From an uncultured Mesorhizobium sp. (GTDB lineage Bacteria > Pseudomonadota > Alphaproteobacteria > Rhizobiales > Rhizobiaceae): DNA of 5,194 bases. The stretch is from NCBI GenBank assembly GCA_950071955.1, contig CATMOC010000319.1, forward strand, positions 1-5,194. The letters are read 5' to 3'. Position numbers and translations under genes: made by a program. Every line of letters begins with the position of its first letter. Position 1 is the first letter of the stretch. Below are positions 1 through 5,194 of the stretch, piece after piece. The notes under the pieces are model-generated. The model had not been told where the DNA came from, searched no databases, and saw only the letters and a list, made by a program, of their open reading frames with translations.

Positions 1-466
1 CGATCTCCTCGCGATCATCCGGATGGCGGAAGACCGGAAGGCCGAACGTGGCCTCGGTGATGAAGACGTCGCACGACACCGGCTCGAAGCCGCGACAGGT
101 CGGGTCGGCCCGCCGCTTGTAGTCGCCGGAGGCGACGATGCACTGCCCGCCATGCGCCACCCGAATCTGCGCCGAACCCAGCACATGCCCGGCCGGGTAG
201 AACGTCACCGACACGCCGCTAATCGCGATCTCCTCGCCGAGGCCGGCGGCCTGCGTGGAACCGGCAAAATCCTCGCCGCAGCGGATCGCCATGATGTCCA
301 GCGTCTCGCGCGTCGCAAGCACCGCGCCATGCCCCGCGCGCGCGTGGTCGGAATGGCCATGCGTGATCAGCGCCTTGTCGACCGGCTTCACCGGATCGAT
401 GAAGAAGTCGCCGGGCGGACAGTAGAGGCCTTCGGGTCTGGGCTGCAGCAGGTCGGAGGGACGCAT
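1..466 (-). CDS. Ligase-associated DNA exonuclease, MBL fold (N-terminal part, cut by window edge)
   Basis: This is the first 155 residues of a metallo-beta-lactamase-fold nuclease; the reading frame is still open at base 1, so the 3' half is missing only because the window ends. The signature metal-binding motif HGHSDH is at residues 36-41, followed by AGHVLGSAQ (about 92-100, His94) and SGDYKRR (113-119, Asp115), which fit the HxHxDH, second His and Asp ligands of the fold. The opening MRPSDLL, LYCPPGDFFIDP (14-25) and ITEATFGLPVFRHP (136-149) match what I recall of the ligase-associated exonuclease subfamily, usually about 330-340 residues. Such nucleases are Mn-dependent DNA-end processing enzymes encoded with an ATP-dependent DNA ligase, and often an Lhr-type helicase and a phosphoesterase; a ligase gene is expected just beyond the left edge. 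The ATG at 466 is chosen because it begins the conserved N-terminus; the ribosome binding site is weak (GGCGGC), and the only other in-frame start I noted is a GTG at 493. The cytoplasmic repair role is from family knowledge. Confidence 0.9.
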   Translation of the reverse strand, partial: MRPSDLLQPRPEGLYCPPGDFFIDPVKPVDKALITHGHSDHARAGHGAVLATRETLDIMAIRCGEDFAGSTQAAGLGEEIAISGVSVTFYPAGHVLGSAQIRVAHGGQCIVASGDYKRRADPTCRGFEPVSCDVFITEATFGLPVFRHPDDREEI

Positions 467-584
467 GCCGCCAAGATAGTGTTTTCGCCGCACGGGAGAA
501 GATGCTGCGAGCTCAGCAGCAGACGACTGCTGCCAGGGCCGTCTACCCCGTCGTCATTGCGGATCGCGGCGCCGGTGGGTCCGA
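467..584. other. Intergenic spacer between dehydratase and exonuclease genes
   Basis: This 118-nt gap is the only real intergenic region between complete genes in the window. Read on the minus strand it contains CAG/CTG-rich inverted repeats (503-533), and a short GC palindrome, GGCGCC, near the dehydratase stop. There is no U-run after the hairpins, so it is not a classical intrinsic terminator. I see no convincing -35/-10 pair, although an AT-richer stretch (minus-strand AAAACACTATCTTGG, about 470-484) just before the exonuclease start could hold a weak -10 element. The exonuclease may be transcribed by read-through or from a promoter here; the sequence does not decide. Confidence 0.5.
503..533 (-). 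promoter_or_regulatory. Overlapping hairpins with a shared arm, upstream of the exonuclease
   Basis: On the minus strand, GCAGCAG (533-527), loop TCGT, and CTGCTGC (522-516) form a perfect 7-bp stem. Part of the second arm, TGCTGC (521-516), can instead pair with GCAGCA (508-503) across TGAGCTC, giving a 6-bp stem. The two structures exclude each other. The element ends 36 nt before the exonuclease ATG. It could be a weak terminator or attenuator-like leader, or simply chance in a CAG-rich stretch. No T-run follows either stem. Confidence 0.25.
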
Positions 585-1535
585 TCACCGCGCCCAGGGC
601 AGCCGGTCGAGATCGACGTTCCCGCCCGTGAGAATGATCCCCACCCTTCGCCCGGCGAACAGTTCCCGGTTCTTCAGCACCGCCGCTACCGCCACCGCGC
701 TCGACGGCTCGATGACAATCTTCATGCGCTCCCAGACCAGGCGCATCGCATCGACGATTTCGTTTTCCGACACCGTCAGGACGTCGCTGACGTGGTTCGC
801 GACGAAATGGAACGTCAGCGGCTTCAGCGACGCCTTCAGCCCGTCGGCGATCGTCTGTGGCGCGTCGTCCTCGACGATATGGCCCGCGCGCTTCGAGCGC
901 CAGGCATCGTCGGCTTGTTCCGGTTCGGCGGCGAAGACTTTTGTCGCGCGGGAGAAGCCCGAAGCAGCCAGGCACGTTCCGCTGATCAGCCCGCCGCCGC
1001 CGACCGGGGCGACGATCGCGTCGAGGGGACCCGCATCCTGCAGGAGTTCCAGCGCCGCGGTCCCCTGCCCGGCGATCACCCGGGCGTCGTCGAACGGATG
1101 GAGGAAGGCCGCGCCGGTCCGCTCGAGCACGCCGGCGACCGTCTCCTCCCGCGCCTTCGTCCCGGGTGCGCAGGTGACGACCTCGCCGCCATAGCCGCGA
1201 ACGCCGTCGAACTTCGGCCTGGCCGCCGTTTCCGGCATGACGATCGTCGCCGCGATGCCGCGGCGCGCGGCGGCATAGGCGATGGCCTGGCCGTGGTTGC
1301 CGGAGGAATGGGTCGCGACGCCGCGCTTCGCCTCCTCGTCCGTCAGGCTGAAGACCGCGTTGCAAGCGCCGCGCGCCTTGAAGGCGCCGACCTTCTGGAA
1401 ATTCTCGCACTTAAAGAACAGGCTGGCGCCCGAAAGCCCGTCGAGATGGCCGTTCGTCAGGACCGGCGTGCGGTGCACGTGCGGGCGCACGCGTTCATGC
1501 GCGGCGAGAACGTCGTCGAAGGTCGGGATCAACAT
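585..1535 (-). CDS. PLP-dependent threonine/serine dehydratase-type enzyme, no ACT domain
   Basis: This encodes a complete 316-residue fold-type II PLP enzyme of the threonine/serine dehydratase and serine racemase group. The PLP Schiff-base lysine is K53 in GAFKARG (50-56). The substrate/cofactor loop SSGNHGQ is at 77-83, the phosphate-binding glycine loop VGGGGL at 178-183, IEPSSA at 275-280 and TGGNVDL at 303-309. The protein stops there, so there is no C-terminal regulatory ACT domain as in biosynthetic IlvA (about 500 residues); this points to a catabolic-type or racemase-like enzyme. The expected reaction is cytoplasmic deamination of L-threonine or L-serine to 2-oxobutyrate or pyruvate plus ammonia; hydroxyaspartate ammonia-lyase or serine racemase activity cannot be excluded. 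The ATG at 1535 lies 7 nt after the dppF stop and begins MLIPTFDDVL, typical for the family; a start at 1586 would overlap dppF by 44 nt and add an Arg-rich tail. The Shine-Dalgarno is poor, so translation is probably coupled to dppF. Confidence 0.9.
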   Translation of the reverse strand: MLIPTFDDVLAAHERVRPHVHRTPVLTNGHLDGLSGASLFFKCENFQKVGAFKARGACNAVFSLTDEEAKRGVATHSSGNHGQAIAYAAARRGIAATIVMPETAARPKFDGVRGYGGEVVTCAPGTKAREETVAGVLERTGAAFLHPFDDARVIAGQGTAALELLQDAGPLDAIVAPVGGGGLISGTCLAASGFSRATKVFAAEPEQADDAWRSKRAGHIVEDDAPQTIADGLKASLKPLTFHFVANHVSDVLTVSENEIVDAMRLVWERMKIVIEPSSAVAVAAVLKNRELFAGRRVGIILTGGNVDLDRLPWAR

Positions 1536-1542
1536 CGTGGGT

Positions 1543-2370
1543 TCAGGCCGCCTTCTTCGCCAGCCGCTGCCGTATGCTTTCGACATCTGCGCGCGGCGTC
1601 GCCGCGAACAGCGTCCTCGTGTAGTCGTGCTTCGGGTCGGCGAACACCGCGTCGCGCGAGCCGTATTCCACCGCCTCGCCGAAATACATGACCATCACGT
1701 CGTCGGCGATGTATTTCACGACCGAGAGATCGTGGCTGATGAAGACGTAGGTGAGTTCGAACTCGTCCTGCAGGTCGGCGAGCAGGTTGAGCACCTGCGC
1801 CTGCACCGAAAGGTCGAGCGCCGAGACGGGTTCGTCGAGCACGAGCAGGCGCGGATTGAGCATCAGCGCACGCGCGATCGCGATGCGCTGCCTCTGTCCG
1901 CCCGAGAACATGTGCGGATAGCGGTTGAAGTGTTCCGGAGCGAGACCAACCTTCAACAGCATCTGCATGGCCCGGTCGCGCCGCTCGGCGGCGGGCATGC
2001 CGGTGTTGACGAGCAGAGGTTCGCCGAGCACGTCGCCGATCTTCTGGCGCGGGTTGAGTGATCCGTAGGGGTTCTGGAACACGATCTGCACCTTGCGGCG
2101 CATCTCCGGCGTCATCGATTGCGTGCGGATGTCGACCGGCGCGCCGTCGATGAGGAGTTCGCCGTCGGTCTGGGCGTCGATCATCGTGATGATGCGCGCC
2201 AGCGTCGATTTTCCACACCCGGATTCGCCGACGATTGCCAGGGTCTTGCCCTTATCGACCTTGAACGAGACGCCCTTCACCGCGTGCACCACCCGCTCCT
2301 TGGCAAACAGTCCGCCACCGATGCGGTAGTCGCGCACGATGTTGCGGCCTTCGACGACGATCTCGCTCAT
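1543..2370 (-). CDS. dppF: Dipeptide/oligopeptide ABC transporter ATPase, DppF type
   Basis: This 275-residue cytoplasmic ATPase is the second nucleotide-binding subunit of the peptide importer; with DppD it would form the heterodimer that powers DppBC. Visible motifs are Walker [10 protein letters not shown] (48-56), Q-loop Q99 in [11 protein letters not shown] (97-107), ABC signature SGGQRQR (156-162), Walker B LLVLDE (175-180), D-loop SALDLS (183-188) and switch His213 in ISHDLSV (211-217). The PYGSLNPR context and [12 protein letters not shown] (248-259) are typical of the OppF/DppF branch. It ends soon after, at LAKKAA, and is about 50-60 residues shorter than E. coli DppF; the C-terminal cysteine-rich segment is absent and C52 is the only cysteine. 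The start overlaps the dppD stop by 4 nt (ATGA), and GGGAG lies 7 nt upstream. Transport of peptides is inferred from family membership; the true ligand is set by an unseen binding protein. Confidence 0.92.
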   Translation of the reverse strand: MSEIVVEGRNIVRDYRIGGGLFAKERVVHAVKGVSFKVDKGKTLAIVGESGCGKSTLARIITMIDAQTDGELLIDGAPVDIRTQSMTPEMRRKVQIVFQNPYGSLNPRQKIGDVLGEPLLVNTGMPAAERRDRAMQMLLKVGLAPEHFNRYPHMFSGGQRQRIAIARALMLNPRLLVLDEPVSALDLSVQAQVLNLLADLQDEFELTYVFISHDLSVVKYIADDVMVMYFGEAVEYGSRDAVFADPKHDYTRTLFAATPRADVESIRQRLAKKAA

Positions 2371-3218
2371 CGCACGTCTCCCGCCGGTTCGAACCCTTCC
2401 ATGAAGCTCGCGATCGTCGGCAGCCGGTCGCCGGTGGCGCGCTCGGGCAGCGCCGACAAGAGCGCCTTGGTGTAGTTGCTCTTCGGGTTCTCGAACAGCG
2501 ACAGCACGTCGGCCTCCTCCATCTTGCGCCCCTTGTACTGGACGATGACCCGATCAGCCGTCTCGGCGACCACGCCCATGTTGTGGGTGATCATGATCAG
2601 CCCCATTCCGTGTTCGGTCTGCAGCGACATGAGAAGGTCGAGGATCTGCTTCTGGATCGTCACGTCCAGCGCCGTGGTCGGCTCGTCGGCGATGAGGAGC
2701 TTGGGATTGCAGGCGAGCGCCATGGCGATCATGACGCGCTGGCACTGGCCGCCCGACATCTGGTGCGGGAACGACGAAAGCCGCTGTTCCGGATCCGGGA
2801 TGCCGACGTCGCGCAGCAGTTCGACCGCGCGCCGGCGCCGCGCCTTGCGGTCGAGCCCGAGATGGAAGCGCAGCACCTCCTCGATCTGGAACCCGACCGT
2901 GAAGCAGGGGTTCAGGCTCGACATCGGTTCCTGGAAGATCATGGCGATGTCTTTGCCGATCAGCTTGCGGCGGTCCGCCTCGCTCATGTTCAGGATGTCG
3001 AGCCCCTCGAACTCCATCCGGTCGGCGGTGACCTTGGCCGTCCAGGGCAGAAGCCCCATGACCGCCAGCATCGAGACCGACTTGCCCGACCCGGACTCGC
3101 CGACGATCGCCAGCACCTCGCGTTCGTCGACGGTGAGCGAAATGCCGTCGACCGCCCGGAACGGCCCGGTCGCGGTGGCGAATTCGACGACGAGGTTCTC
3201 GATGGTCAAAAGGGGCAT
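2367..3218 (-). CDS. dppD: Dipeptide/oligopeptide ABC transporter ATPase, DppD type
   Basis: This 283-residue protein is the first ATPase subunit of the importer. Motifs in order are Walker A GESGSGKS (40-47), Q-loop Q96 in [11 protein letters not shown] (94-104), signature SGGQCQR (155-161), Walker B LLIADE (174-179), D-loop TALDVT (182-187) and switch His212 in ITHNMGVV (210-217). The EPMSSLNP and [12 protein letters not shown] patterns mark the OppD/DppD branch. Two details differ from the common form: cysteine at 159 inside the signature, and Asn213 where most relatives have Asp after the switch His; neither removes a catalytic residue. The start of the family's C-terminal extension is present ([13 protein letters not shown], 248-260), but the protein stops at 283, without the later Cys-rich part; E. 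coli DppD has about 327 residues. The ATG at 3218 is preceded by a strong GAGGAG and begins MPLLTIENL, which fits the family; upstream in-frame starts fall deep inside dppC. It lies 2 nt after the dppC stop and overlaps dppF by 4 nt. Confidence 0.92.
   Translation of the reverse strand: MPLLTIENLVVEFATATGPFRAVDGISLTVDEREVLAIVGESGSGKSVSMLAVMGLLPWTAKVTADRMEFEGLDILNMSEADRRKLIGKDIAMIFQEPMSSLNPCFTVGFQIEEVLRFHLGLDRKARRRRAVELLRDVGIPDPEQRLSSFPHQMSGGQCQRVMIAMALACNPKLLIADEPTTALDVTIQKQILDLLMSLQTEHGMGLIMITHNMGVVAETADRVIVQYKGRKMEEADVLSLFENPKSNYTKALLSALPERATGDRLPTIASFMEGFEPAGDVR
2378..2382 (-). promoter_or_regulatory. Shine-Dalgarno site of dppF
   Basis: GGGAG on the minus strand lies 7 nt before the dppF ATG and inside the end of dppD. 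Together with the ATGA overlap it supports coupled translation of the two ATPases in equal amounts. Confidence 0.7.
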
Positions 3219-3220
3219 CG

Positions 3221-4138
3221 TCAGCTCCTCTTCAGCTTCGGGTCCAGCGCGTCCCGCAATCCGTCGCCCATGAGATTGATCGCCAGCACCGTGACGAGAA
3301 TGGCGACGCCCGGCAGGGTGACCACCCACCAGGCGCGCAGGATGAACTCGCGCGCCTCGGCGAGCATGGTGCCCCATTCCGGCGTCGGCGGCTGCGCACC
3401 CATGCCGAGGAAGCCGAGCGCGGCGGCGTCGAGGATCGCGGTCGAAAACGACAGCGTCGCCTGCACGATCAGCGGCGCCATGCAGTTCGGCAGGATGGTC
3501 CTGAACATCAGCCTGAGCGGCTTCGCTCCGGCAACGCGCGCCGCCACAACGTAGTCCTTGCCCTTCTCCGTCATGACGGCCGCGCGGGTCAGGCGCACGA
3601 AATGCGGCTGCAGCACGAGCGCAATGGCGATCATGGCGTTCATCAGGCCGGGGCCGAGCACCGCGACCAGCACCAGCGCCAGGAGGAGCGACGGGAAGGC
3701 CAGGATGATGTCCATCAGTCGCATGATGACCGTGTCCACCCAGCCGCGGAAATAACCGGCGATCACGCCGACGAAGATGCCGCCGGTGAGCGCCAACGTC
3801 GTCACGACCACGCCGATGAACAGCGAGTACTGCGCGCCGAAAAGCAGCCTCGAGAGCATGTCGCGGCCAACCTGGTCGGTTCCAAGCAGGAACGCGGCCC
3901 GTCCGCCGTCCTGCCAGAAGGGCGGAACCAGGACCGCGTCGCGGAACTGGGCGTTCGGGTCGTGCGGCGCGATCACGTGCGCCAGCAACGCCAGAACGAC
4001 GAGAAACACGAACACGACGAGGCCGATGACGGCGCCCTTGTTCTCCGAAAAATAGAACCAGAACTCCGTCAGCATCTGGCGCCGCGAGGCAGCGCCCGCC
4101 TTGGCCTGGTCCATTGCCGTGGTTGTTGCCTCAGCCAT
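3221..4138 (-). CDS. dppC: Dipeptide/oligopeptide ABC transporter permease, DppC type
   Basis: This 305-residue inner-membrane protein is one of the two permease subunits. After a polar N-terminus it has a first membrane helix (about 36-56, [20 protein letters not shown]), then the periplasmic hallmark [13 protein letters not shown] (85-97), which is diagnostic of the DppC/OppC group. Further hydrophobic segments lie near 105-128, 142-162, 165-178, 219-245 and 270-290. The cytoplasmic EAA-type coupling loop, which docks onto the ATPases, is at about 196-218 ([15 protein letters not shown] onward). The C-terminus [15 protein letters not shown] is the standard ending. Length is close to that of E. 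coli DppC (300). The ATG at 4138 is chosen because a TGAGGT ribosome binding site lies 5 nt upstream and the N-terminus fits the family; the frame stays open far upstream inside dppB, but those starts would give a long Arg/His-rich tail that is clearly a shadow of dppB. It follows dppB by 8 nt. Confidence 0.93.
   Translation of the reverse strand: MAEATTTAMDQAKAGAASRRQMLTEFWFYFSENKGAVIGLVVFVFLVVLALLAHVIAPHDPNAQFRDAVLVPPFWQDGGRAAFLLGTDQVGRDMLSRLLFGAQYSLFIGVVVTTLALTGGIFVGVIAGYFRGWVDTVIMRLMDIILAFPSLLLALVLVAVLGPGLMNAMIAIALVLQPHFVRLTRAAVMTEKGKDYVVAARVAGAKPLRLMFRTILPNCMAPLIVQATLSFSTAILDAAALGFLGMGAQPPTPEWGTMLAEAREFILRAWWVVTLPGVAILVTVLAINLMGDGLRDALDPKLKRS
3225..3230 (-). promoter_or_regulatory. Shine-Dalgarno site of dppD
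   Basis: GAGGAG on the minus strand lies 6 nt before the dppD ATG at 3218 and overlaps the last codons of dppC. It is the strongest ribosome binding site in the window and decides the dppD start against the longer open frame that extends into dppC. Confidence 0.8.
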
Positions 4139-4143
4139 TTCAG

Positions 4144-4148
4144 ACCTC
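4144..4148 (-). promoter_or_regulatory. Shine-Dalgarno site of dppC
   Basis: GAGGT on the minus strand, overlapping the dppB TGA stop, lies 5 nt before the dppC ATG at 4138. It supports this start over upstream ones located within dppB. Confidence 0.7.
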
Positions 4149-5151
4149 AGTGCCTGATGCGCGGGTTGATGAGGCCGTACAGGATGTCGACCATGAGATT
4201 GACCAGCATGATGATGGCCGCGATCAGCAGAAGCCCGCCCTGTATGACCGGATAATCGCGCCGGAACACCGAATCCACCATCCACTTGCCGATGCCGGGC
4301 CACGAGAAGATCGTCTCCGTGAGGATGGCGCCGGCGAGCATCACGCCGACCTGCAATCCGATCGTGGTGACGACGGGGATCATGGCGTTGCGCAGCGAAT
4401 GGACGGCGATGACGCGGAACGGCGGCATGCCTTTGGCGCGGGCCGTGCGCACATAGTCCTCGCCCAGCACCTCCAGCATGGCCGAGCGCGTCTGGCGCGC
4501 GATCACGGCGAGCGGGATCGTGCCGAGCACGATCGTGGGCAGGATCAGATGGCTCGCGGCCGAGCGGAAGGCTCCCGCCTGCCCCGACAAAAGCGAATCG
4601 ATCAGCATGAAACCGGTGGTCTGCGGGAAGTAGTAGAGGAGCGATATGCGGCCCGAGACCGGCGTCCATTGCAGGATGCCCGAAAACAGGATGATGAGCA
4701 GCAGCCCCCACCAGAAGATCGGCATCGAATAGCCGACGAGCGCGGTGCCCATGATCGTCTGGTCGAAAAAGGACCCGCGCTTGATGGCCGCGAAGACGCC
4801 GGCCGGAATGCCGATCAGCACGGCGAAGATGATGGCACACAGCGACAATTCCAGCGTCGCCGGGAATAGCTCACCGAACTGGTAGAGCACCGGCTGCTTG
4901 GTGACGATCGACGTGCCGAAATCGCCGCTCAGGATACCGCCGAGATAGTCGAGATACTGCACGACCAGCGGCCGGTCGTATCCGAGTTCGCGGGAGATCT
5001 GCTCGTAGCGATCCTGCGACATCACCCGCTCGCCCGACATCAGCATGACGGGGTCGCCGGGAAGCAGCCTGATGAACGAGAATGCGATGATCGAGACCCC
5101 GATGAAGGTCGGGATCAGCACGGCCAGCCGGCCGAGGAGGAACCTGAGCAT
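4147..5151 (-). CDS. dppB: Dipeptide/oligopeptide ABC transporter permease, DppB type
   Basis: This complete 334-residue inner-membrane permease (E. coli DppB has 339) pairs with DppC to form the translocation pore. The N-terminus MLRFLLGRL leads into membrane helix 1 (about 9-29), followed by the family hallmark RLLPGDPV (28-35) and the periplasmic region with LGYDRPLVVQYLDYL (56-70) and GDFGTSI (76-82). Other hydrophobic segments lie near 99-122, 133-160, 201-219, 257-280 and 303-326. The EAA coupling loop is at about 233-256 (YVRTARAKGMPPFRVI, then LRNA). FSWPGIGKWMVDSV (282-295) and the ending GLINPRIRH are typical. The ATG at 5151 has AAGGG 6 nt upstream. No binding-protein gene is visible upstream within the 43 nt left in the window. 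Ligand specificity (dipeptide, oligopeptide, nickel, opine or other) cannot be read from the permease. Confidence 0.93.
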   Translation of the reverse strand: MLRFLLGRLAVLIPTFIGVSIIAFSFIRLLPGDPVMLMSGERVMSQDRYEQISRELGYDRPLVVQYLDYLGGILSGDFGTSIVTKQPVLYQFGELFPATLELSLCAIIFAVLIGIPAGVFAAIKRGSFFDQTIMGTALVGYSMPIFWWGLLLIILFSGILQWTPVSGRISLLYYFPQTTGFMLIDSLLSGQAGAFRSAASHLILPTIVLGTIPLAVIARQTRSAMLEVLGEDYVRTARAKGMPPFRVIAVHSLRNAMIPVVTTIGLQVGVMLAGAILTETIFSWPGIGKWMVDSVFRRDYPVIQGGLLLIAAIIMLVNLMVDILYGLINPRIRH

Positions 5152-5194
5152 CTGATACCCTTGTTGCCGGAGATCAGCGACACCCGGCTGAGTA
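5152..5194 (-). other. Upstream edge of dppB with its Shine-Dalgarno site
   Basis: The last 43 nt of the window hold the dppB ribosome binding site AAGGG (5158-5162), 6 nt before the ATG. Beyond it is a short imperfect candidate stem, GCCGG/CCGGC (5184-5188 with 5166-5170), around a 13-nt loop, too weak to call a terminator. No promoter is visible. In this type of operon the substrate-binding protein gene often ends just here, but too little sequence is present to show it. Confidence 0.4.

Noticed and set aside
516..533. Possible intrinsic terminator after the dehydratase gene
   Set aside because: The 7-bp stem is real, but no run of T follows it on the minus strand, so factor-independent termination is not supported.
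23..631. Plus-strand open frame opposite the exonuclease
   Set aside because: The minus strand carries an intact HGHSDH metal site and family motifs; the plus-strand translation has no pattern.
388..1410. Minus-strand open frame overlapping the dehydratase in another frame (340 codons)
   Set aside because: It consists of Arg/Gly/Pro-rich sequence from a shifted frame of the real PLP enzyme gene. Some fragments echo that gene's codons, but no motif is intact.
1536..1586. Longer N-terminus for the dehydratase (start at 1586)
   Set aside because: It would overlap dppF by 44 nt and add 17 residues including a run of arginines, with no family match; the internal ATG at 1535 gives the conserved beginning.
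792..1691. Long open frame on the plus strand opposite the dehydratase and dppF 3' end (299 codons)
   Set aside because: Its product is Arg-rich and low in recognisable motifs, while the opposite strand encodes a clear PLP enzyme with all motifs. It is a high-GC antisense shadow.
2583..3554. Plus-strand open frame of 323 codons opposite dppD and dppC
   Set aside because: The translation is rich in Arg, His, Asp and Gln with no domain pattern, and it lies antisense to two well-supported transporter genes.
4114..4869. Plus-strand open frame of 251 codons opposite dppB
   Set aside because: The product is extremely rich in His, Asp, Arg and Gln, the expected mirror of hydrophobic membrane codons read in antisense.
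5166..5188. Inverted repeat GCCGG/CCGGC upstream of dppB
   Set aside because: It has only 5 bp with a 13-nt loop and no T-run, and is expected by chance at this GC content.

Overview
This window is a compact, high-GC stretch (roughly 60-65% by eye, not counted) from what looks like an alphaproteobacterium, most likely Hyphomicrobiales (rhizobial or Mesorhizobium-like). That placement rests on base composition and on resemblance of the proteins to family members I recall; it is inference. All six genes I can support lie on the minus strand, so transcription runs from the right edge to the left.

Right to left: a peptide-type ABC importer is encoded by an inner-membrane permease (dppB-like, 4147-5151), a second permease (dppC-like, 3221-4138) and two ATPases (dppD-like, 2367-3218; dppF-like, 1543-2370). 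Gaps are 8 nt, 2 nt and a 4-nt ATGA overlap, with good Shine-Dalgarno sequences before each start, so this is one transcription unit. The periplasmic substrate-binding protein that such a system needs is not here; it would be expected beyond the right edge or elsewhere. Seven nucleotides after dppF comes a PLP-dependent threonine/serine dehydratase-type enzyme without an ACT domain (585-1535), apparently the last gene of the operon. This pairing suggests, but does not prove, that the importer supplies hydroxy-amino acids or peptides containing them, which the enzyme deaminates to 2-oxoacids.

After a 118-nt spacer with overlapping hairpins, the left edge holds the N-terminal 155 residues of a metallo-beta-lactamase-fold nuclease of the ligase-associated DNA exonuclease type (start at 466, running off the window). 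Its usual partner is an ATP-dependent DNA ligase, expected just outside the left edge. The window therefore covers the junction between a nutrient-uptake operon and a DNA-repair gene cluster.

I found no RNA genes, CRISPR, mobile elements, attachment sites or convincing intrinsic terminators. The region is mostly ordinary metabolism. The points worth a second look are the dehydratase-transporter linkage, the absence of the C-terminal cysteine cluster from both ATPases, and the switch-like hairpins in front of the exonuclease.
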